Positions 49,301 to 58,300 of a DNA stretch of 64,000 nucleotides are shown piece by piece; the first letter of the stretch is position 1; every line of letters begins with the position of its first letter. The stretch is from Saccharina japonica. Taxonomy: Eukaryota; Sar; Phaeophyceae; Laminariales; Laminariaceae. The stretch is taken from positions 142,920 through 206,919 of the forward strand of contig MEHQ01001788.1 of assembly GCA_008828725.1 (NCBI GenBank), written 5' to 3'. Both the position numbers and the translations under genes were made by a program. The notes under the pieces are model-generated. The model worked only from the letters and a program-made list of their open reading frames with translations. It searched no databases and was not told the origin of the DNA.

Positions 49301-52300
49301 ACAGCGATCGGTTCAGGCGAACGATTTTGCCTGACATGTCACCACACCCACCGGGTAGTTTCATGTATATCTCGGCGTCGAGTTTCGCGCGAACAAAGGC
49401 TTGTGCGACGTCTAAATGAAAGATCTTCAGACCGTGTTCGTTGGCAACAGCTGCCAGAATTTTAACTGACGCTGACGAGGGAGTTGGTGCGAATGTTTGA
49501 AAGTAATCTACATCCTGCACCTGGCTAAACCCCTTAGCCACAAGTCTAGCCTTTGTCTTTACTATCAGGCCATCCTTGTCCGTCTTGTAGGTAAACACCC
49601 ACTTCGATCCTACAGGTTTCCGCCCTTGCGGCGGTATCGCTGCTTCAAACGTACCGGTCGTTTTGTGACCGTCCAATTCAATCTTCATGGCCTCTTGCCA
49701 CGCCGCTTTGTACTGTGAACGCTCGACATCTGCTACGGACTGAGGGGGCGGTTCTACGTCTTCCGGGAATCCACTCGGCATGCGCACGCTTAACTCCCCT
49801 TTGTTATCTGCTGCAGGTCCTCCAGCCATCAGAGCCAGTGCGTCCTCCGTCGTCCAGGATGTGCTGTTCTGCGTTCTCCTAGACATCGTCAACTTGAACA
49901 CTGCCGCAAGCAGCGCGTCCGCGACCTCAGGCCTCATCCTTAGCCGGCCTTCAGCAGGCTCGCCTTCCAAGCGTTGGCTCTGACCCCGGGTTCGGCCCCT
50001 TACTGTCGCGGGGAGCCGTCCCCAGCTGCTGAGCTCGTGAGCTGGTCTCCCCGACAGGACCGCGGGTGGATCCTCACCGTTCCCTTGGTCGGTGTCGGAG
50101 GCTGATGCCTCGCCCGGGTCGCTTTCGGCCCTCCCTGCCGGGACCGAGGAGGCGCCCACCGCGCCCCCTTGAGACGAGCCCGTCGTCTCGGCTGTTTCGA
50201 CCCTCCCTACCGGGGCCGAGGAGGCGCCCACCGCGCCCCCTTGAGACGAGCCCGTCGTCTCTGAATTCCCGTCGCCGGCATCGCCGGCGGCAGGTGCCTG
50301 CTGGGCGCGCTCCTCCAAAAACGCGTCCAGATCGAACCCCCACGTCAAATCGAGGTCGTTCAGGCGAGCCAAACCTTCGTCCAGCTCATGCACCACCCCC
50401 CCACCACCTCGATCTGACGTGCTTCCGTCGTCTGCCTCGGACCCCCCCTCTTCCATAGACAGGGAGTCACTCGACTGGGCAGGTACAGGTGGTGCAGGTG
50501 ACACGCGCTGCCAGGTTATGTTGCGCGTGATCAGTACGGTACGGTGTCTAGTCAGCACTCGCACCGAGTCTCGGGGGTAGTTGGGTGCAGGGCCAAGGTA
50601 AAAACACTCCTGTGCTTTCGCCTGGGACTTGTTCTCCCTCTTCACCTTGCAGTAGCCAGGCTTGAGGAAAGGTAGAAGTACTACCGGGGGGGGTCTACCA
50701 TACCACATCTCGTATGGTGACTTGCTCTCGGGGTTAGCGGTGGTTGCTGTACGGTTCAAAGCATCGCACGCCCAGTGCGACGCTTCAGCCCACAACGACT
50801 CAGTTGCAGGTAGTTGCGCGCCGGGGTATAGCTCGCGAGCCTGGATTCGGCCCGCCATTGCGGCCGTCTCAATCAAGCCTAGCGCGCGCTCTGCTACCCC
50901 ATTAAACTGGGGGCTGTCTGCCGTCGTGAATTCCTGCTTGATCCCTCGTGTTCTACACAGGTCTCCAAACTTCCCCCCACGGAATTCACCACCCCCGTCC
51001 GATCGGACGATGACCACTTTCGAAGGTACATCGTCTGCGCGAGAATCCGCGAGGAACTGCTCGAACAATTCCGCGGCGTCCGACTTGTGGCGTATGAAAT
51101 ACACCCAAGTATACCGTGAAAAGTCATCGCGCACAATGAGAGTGTACCGCTTCCTGCCGAGAGACTCTACCACCTTGGGGCCACTCAAATCCACAAACAC
51201 CCTCCCGAGCTTCTTACCCGCTCGTGTGTGCGTGGATTGCTTGATGCTCTTGCGAAGTCCCTTCGCCATGGAGCACCCCCTGCATTCCAGCAGGTTTCCC
51301 TTGAGGACGATTCCTTGCTGCTCCGCGGTCTTGCGGAGTAGAACCTCGTGGGAGTGTCCAGCCGCGCAGTGGTAGTCGTTGATGTCGATCGCGGGCTTAC
51401 TGGGCTGTTGCCCTGGGGCGAGTACAGCACAGGCATTTTCCCCACTACTGCTGTCGACCCGGTAGCCGCAAAGGCTGTACAGGGTCCCACTCAACGGAAA
51501 CACGATCGAACGCTCTGACTTGAGCCGGACTACAATCCCCGAGGGGCGTCCTTCGAACGTATGGCCGTTTTTGACGAGAGTGGGCAGGGAAAATAGGTGA
51601 TAGCGGAGGTCTGGCACGTGCGCAACGTTAGTCATCAGCACTTGTACGAGACCGTTTCCGGACCGAAAGACAAAGCGAACATCACCGTATCCTTCGATGG
51701 AGCGAGTTGAACCATCGGCGATGCGCAGTTTTAGGTTGCATTCTCTGTAGTTGAGCATGCAATCTGCTGAGGGCGTCATGTGAGTAGACGCTCCACTATC
51801 GCAGATCCAAATCTCGTCTCCTACCTGCCAAGCCGACTCTCCTTCCCCCATTCTGCCCAAACCATCACTGCACTTGCCTGTCTCTTCGGCCTTGAAAGCT
51901 GAAGCCTGGGCCGTACCAATATCAACGTCCTTTGCTCCAACCTCGCTCGCCATCGACAGCACAGCCTCTTCTTTCGGCGTGGGGCAAACATCGCCAGGGT
52001 GCCCCAGTCCGTTGCAACAACTGCAACGCTTCTCTCTACAGTTTGCGATCATATGGCCCTTCTTGCCACACTTGAAGCACTTCCCTACGAAAGTACTACC
52101 TTCGGTGGCCTTGGCGCTGCTGCCATTGCCACCGGCAGTCGCGGCTGAGTCTCTACGGGACTCACCGCTGGGGTTTGCACCCCTCTTACCAGACCTCCTT
52201 GGCCGGTATGGCTGACCCCTGGCTGGCCAACCTCGACAAGAAGCAGTTTTCCCGCGTCCCGTCGATCCGAAATCCCGCGAATCATCATCACGAAAAATCG

Positions 52301-55300
52301 TCTCTCCTCCTGCCGTAGTACCTCGTACAGCAGTGATGGGTCCTGCCCCTTGTGGGCTCTTCCCTACAGCAGCGCTTTTCTCGGCGCTGCCGGACTCCGA
52401 TTGGCCAATGGCTGCTCCAACAGCAGCAAGAGTCTCTCGTAAAGGAGTGGGTCCTGCCCTTCTTGGGCTATTCCCTACAGCAGCGCTACTCTCGGCGTTG
52501 CCGGACTCCGATTGGCCAATGCATGCTCCAACAGCAGCAGTAGTCTCTCTTACAGGAGTGGGTTTTGCCCTTCTTGGACTATTCCCTACAGCAGCGCTGT
52601 GCTTGTAGGAAACATGGCGCGAGATGGGCAGATCAAAACCAACACCCAACTCACCGCCTGGGAATTCATCCCATTCGCCAGCCCTCCTTGGCTGGTCAGG
52701 CTGGCCCCTGGCTGGGCCCGCCTTGACAGGGACAGCAGCCTCTCTGCGTCCCGTCGCTCCGTGATTGCGTGAGGCATTCCCACGCAAAGTTGTCTCTCTT
52801 CCAGCTGCTGTATCTTCTGCCACGCCTCCAGCAGCAGCAGAATTTTCTCGTACAGCAGAGAATGCAGCAGTGGTTCCTGCCCCTGCTATCTCTCCTACAG
52901 CAACGCTGCCCTCAGCGCCGCTGGGCTCTGATCGGCCGTTGTCCGTCATGAACTCGGCCATCATGCCCCTTATGGCATGCATTGTTGTCGTTTGCCAATG
53001 CTCGACCACCAGCTGAAACTCACTTCTCAGCTGTTGTACCTCATCTTTGGGAAGGGCTTGCTCGTCTTGAGCCGACCCGGAAGCCATCTTTGACTTCTCG
53101 TTGCAGACCTGACAACGTCAAGCTTTTGACAACACACTAGTGTGTTCCTAGATTGCAAATCTGGATGCCCTGACTGCCCAGCAGTCTGATGAGATGTTTT
53201 AAGGTCGTTGCATTAGAGGACAGAGCGAGAGAGAGAGAGCGGAGAGAGAGCGGAGTGCTCGAACCCTCCTCCCGCACGAGGCAAGAATTCCACAATAACG
53301 CCTGCGAATATATACGCAACCCTCTACAACTTTTGTAACCGTCGTTGCTGACACGATCCAAACGAACAAACTGGTTACCCTTATGCACACGCGTGTCGCT
53401 TCCTTGCCCCTTTATTTTTCCAGGCGATCACGTTGGGTACACCCTTGGAATGGACTTGTTTCGAACTGCCATGGGAACTGAGCGTCACCCCCAAAACAAT
53501 GATGGGGTTGGGCTAACTGGAAGCGTGCGTGGGGACGGGGACGAAGACGAGGGTGGGGAGGGAAACGTGGAACCGATGGGCCGCGTGAACGGCTGGGTGG
53601 ACTGTGAACTGCTGGTAGCCGGGAGCTACCTCCACGCGCACCGGGTTGTACTGGTCAGACGATCCCCCGTCCTTAGGGACATGATTGCCCAGGTGATGCG
53701 GGGTATCAACAGTGGAATTCAGGATGCTAATGCAGTCCTCCTGCCTCCTGTAGCGGATTGCACAACATACCGTCGGATACAGCAGTACAAGCAGTACTAA
53801 AGTATCGGCCAGCGAGAGACAGCGAGCCTCTTGTCCGCGAAGAGGCACGCTGCCGTAGAACCGTCCCACTGTGCCCACGATATGGCCGGTCGTGTCCCAT
53901 CCAAACTCATAATTCTTGCGCGCGCGAATTCATCCGTAACCGCAAACGCTGACGCAGGAAGAGCGGCCAGGAGACAACATCGGTGGCGGCGCTCCACTTC
54001 AGCTACTCCTTCCAGACCTTCGCTTCGATGTCGCTCGCGCTCTCCTCGAGTTCATCTACACAGGAGAGCTGCGCCGCTCGCTCGATCTAGATTCTCCCTT
54101 ACCTTATGATCTACGCGCAGCAGCAAAGTCGTACGGAGTTCTCAGGCTGGAGGCGTTGTGTACGGAGGCCATATCGCTGGGATCAGACCCCGGAACCGGG
54201 GCGAGCGGCAAGGCGGACTGGGGTCAGGTGGGTGGCCTCGAGCATGGCGCGGCTGGGGTGGCATGGGAGCGATGAACTATTCGTAGTATCTCGTTGCTAC
54301 CTTTGTGCTCGTCTGATAACTTCACTGGTTGCTGAGATCTTGTTCGACCAATCTTAGGTCGATTTTGCTTCTTGTCCAACTGCATGGCAGAGACAAATCC
54401 TGCCCAGTAGGGTCAATCGAGAGCAGAAAGTGTCCGGGGGTAATACAGGAAAAACGTATGTATTCGACCTATGCGACAACGTTGTTTCAAACCCATTCTC
54501 TCACGTGTCTCGAAGTTGGTCTACAGGTAGCCGCTTAACCTCTTGAGCGGCGTCACGACCTATTCAATCTCCCGTTGCTTTGCTTGTACACACCACGTAT
54601 ATACGCATCGCTTGCAGACTATAGTCCATGTCCATATGAGCGTCGGCCTACCTACCGTGCGCGCGTAAGCAGATGTCGGTCCAAGCCAACGAGCGTTAGG
54701 AGGGAAGAAACCAATGCGCGACCAAATGTAAACGTAGAACCCGAGGTATCCCAGGGGATAGAGGAAAGCTAGCGTCTGACCTGGGATCAGAGCATGCGCT
54801 TGATTCGAACAAGAGTGATACCGAACGCAACCCCTAGACTATGCTATTTGTACGGAGTTAGGGTACCAACAAGTCGAAACGGCAACCTCAAAGTACTATC
54901 ACCAGTGGATATAAATATCCACCAAGCGTTTCAGCGGTATATCTACTCGCCAATATCTCCCTTATTACTAGCCGTATTCTCGCGCAATAGTAGTGCTTCC
55001 CCATAAGCGACTGATTATGAGCGGCTAGTCAACCCAGGCTGAATTCGTTTTGGTCCTGCCTCTTACATGGACATGTTTCTCCCTGCATGTTTACAGGTCA
55101 TACCGCCACCTTCGCTCGCCGGTGATCTCGGTGTTGCATTGGGATCCATGGAGCACGTGGACGTCAAATTCATAGCGGGCGACAGGCCCGTTTACGCTCA
55201 CAGGGCGGTGCTGTCCTGCGGGAGCGAGTACTTTGCCGCAATGTTTCGATTCAGGTACGAGTATATCTTTACAGTAGGCGTGCTGTCTTGGTTGGATGCA

Positions 55301-58300
55301 CGATTGTTTGTCGCTGGGGATATGGGCTTAAACTTGCTCTCCGGGCTAAGTATGGGCGTACTACCTTATTGGTGAGATACACGATTGCTTGTCGCTGCGG
55401 ACATTGGATTCAATGCTTTTAGCCCGGTTTCTAAGATGATAGGCTTTGGATTCAACCGTGCCTCCGTCGTAGCCAAACTATCGCCTTGGTGGAGAATCCA
55501 AATACGGTGGACTTTCTTCATTTTTAATTGACAAGTTCTTCGCACTTCTTGCGCAAGCGGTAGCTCGCAGAGGAAGGCCAGTTGTGGTAGACATTGAACG
55601 CGACACCTCAACGCAACCATCACATCGGCAGCTGCTTAGACAATCTGCCCAACGAGCCAAAAGGGAACAACAGCTGTGCCATGTGACATCTCCATGCCCA
55701 ATCGTCCAGCCATGAAATGAGACGATTTCAAGTTTTGGGTGCGTGCGTCAACGTAGACCGAAAGCGTGGCTGTTAGTTTGGAAAACAATGCTGCAGCTCC
55801 GAAGACCGCGTGATTCGATTTCCTCACCTTCTCCCTCCCCCTCCCCCCGCCCCGATTTGTTTCTGTGCGTATGAACCAAACCTATGGCTTATTAAACAGA
55901 GACCAGATGAATGACGGCAGAAAAGGTATCGAAGGAAGGGAGGATGCCGTGGTTGAAATCGTTGTGCCCGATTCGTACTCCGGCTTCGTCCGGCTTCTTC
56001 TCTTCTTGTACACAGGTGACCAACGACTGCCTCACGCTTGACACATAGCTGGTACGATTCACCTGGAGTAGCTGGATTACGACAGATTGCACCCAACGAA
56101 ATGCTTTAAATGCCACTTTACCTCTGCAAAACAAAACGTACCAAACCGAAGAACGAGGCCGTCTAGTCCAGGCCTTTTACTTCACCGATGGTTGCCGCCA
56201 ACCGGAGCGTTTTTTTTGTCCCGTGGACGAAATCGTCCAGCTTTGTCGAGGAAGCCACCATATACATTTGTTTCGATTTCGCTGCCCGTCACCGCTGCCC
56301 CCCCCCCTCCCCGTCCCCGCCGCCTCTACGGTTTCAGGCGTCTTACCAGATAGCAGCCCCGACGCCTTGCTTGAAGACCTTATCTCCGCCGACAGGTACC
56401 GCCTTCTGGGAATGAAGCGCATCTGCCAGAGCATGCTCCGCCTCAGCACCGACAACTGCCTACAGGTATGGAACACGGTGTGCTCACGAACTAGATTGTT
56501 GCGTTGTAGCTCTGTAGTTTTTTTTTGTGCCCAGTAGGGGCCGAGCGGTAGTGAGGGGGATCCCAGGGGCCGGGCGGTAGGGAGCAAAGGGGTTTCCAGT
56601 AAAGAGGCGTGCCACGGCAGGGGTAGCATCTCGTATTTCTGAGGCTCCTCATGTGAGGAGCTCGACACCTCATCCAAAACCTGACTTTGAGATAATCGGT
56701 ACGCTCATTCATCAGATGAGCAACCCCATAACCTACAGTAGGTATGTGTCTAACCGATACTATTGGAAAATAAATGTGGGTTTCCAACGACCTTGGAGTA
56801 GCTCCTCAGTTGAAGAGTATACTAATAGTCAGTAGTAGTCAATAACAGTCAGACATAGTCAGTAATAGTAAGTGATGGTAAGTAATAGTCAGTAATAGTC
56901 AGTAATAGTCAGTAATAGTCAGAAGTAGTCAGTGATAGTCAGACATAGTCAGTAATAGTCAGTAATAGTCAGTAGTAGTCAGTGATAGTGATAGTAAGTA
57001 GTAGTCAGTGATAGTCAGACATAGTCAGTAATAGTCAGTAATAGTCAGTAGTAGTCAGTAATAATCAGTAATAGCCAAGTGGTAGTCAGTGATAGTCAGT
57101 GATAGTCAGTGATAGTCAGTGATAGTCAGTGATAGTCAGTTATAGTCAGTTATAGTCGGTTATAGTCAGTAATATTCAGTAGTAGTCAGTGATAGTCAGT
57201 CAGTAATAGTCAGTAAAAGTCGAGTGATAGTCAGTAATAGTCACTAATAGTCAGTGATAGTCAAGTGATAGTCAGTGATAGTCAGTAACAGTCAGTGGTA
57301 GTCAGTAATAGCCAGTGATAGTCAGTAATAGTCAGTGATAGTCAGTACTAGTCAGTAATAGTCAGTAATAGCCAGTGATGGTAAGTAATAGTCAGTAGCA
57401 GTCAGTAACAGTCAGCAATAGTCAGTAATAGCCAAGTGATAGTCAGTGATAATCAGTAATAGTCAGCGATAGTCAGTTATAATCAGTTATCATCGGTAAT
57501 AGTCAGTAATAGTTAGTAATAGTCAGTAATAGTCAGTATTAGTCAGCAATAGTCAGTACTAGTCAACGATAGTCAGTAATAGTCAGTGATAGTCAGTAAT
57601 AGCCAGTGGTAGCCAGTGATAGCCAGTAATAGTCAGTACTACTGTAGTCAGTACTGGTCAGTACTACAGTAGTCAGTAACAGTATGTAACAGTCAGACAT
57701 AATTTTTCGGCCACAAAGGGCTGCCCCTATCGTGGCACGCGTCTAAGGTGTGTCGTGATACCTTGGCATAACCAGCAGCGATAAAGGGTCTGTGAAGCTC
57801 ACTCTTTCCGAAACGGGGAGCAGTTCTGCATCATTCTGGCAGTCAGAAAGACGAAGCCAGCTATACTTACACAAATCGAGCGCAGTCGTAGAGTGGAAGC
57901 GCACCTGGTCGACGTGGAACCCCCTATTACCTATACCAGGAAACGTATTTAACTGGTGCTGTAGTAAGTGTTTTTTTGTATGAATTTATAATGCAGTCGC
58001 GAATCGTGTGATGGATTAACCCCATCGACTGGTGTTATGTTAAGACGAGATCATGCTTGCCGGAGACAGGTCGGTATTCGAGGGAAAGGCCAACATGTAT
58101 GCATCGTAAGATTGCATCGAACTTGTGTTTAACACGCAACTGAGGTTGTGTTTCAAAAGGCCGCCATGTGCTATTTTTTGCCCCTTACATGCACTGACTA
58201 CGTTCAGAGTGTGGGTGCGTATCGTTCGTCTTGATATGCCGGATCATCAACCGCTTCGCGACGCCCCTTCAATGTTGAACCCGGAGAGGAGCCCGTCGAC

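Larger units (their letters stand above)
47668..53368 (-). mobile_element. Ty1/copia LTR retrotransposon, intact
   Basis: A 5.7-kb element with 228-bp LTRs (47668-47895 and 53141-53368) that look identical to me and start TG and end CA. One uninterrupted gag-pol frame fills the interior. On the minus strand a purine-rich tract (AGAGCCAGGGAGGG) lies directly before the 3' LTR at 47896-47909. The sequence after the 5' LTR (CTAGTGTGTTGTC) is not a tRNA-Met-type primer site I recognise. The flanks share only AAC, so there is no clean 5-bp target duplication. It is inserted antisense in the intron between RCC1-BTB exons 47186-47315 and 53424-53692. Identical LTRs and an open frame indicate a recent, possibly active copy. 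Confidence 0.95.

Noticed and set aside
47663..53373. Five-base target-site duplication for the copia element
   Set aside because: The flanks read CAAAC on the left and AACTG on the right. They share only AAC next to the LTR ends, so a standard 5-bp duplication cannot be claimed.
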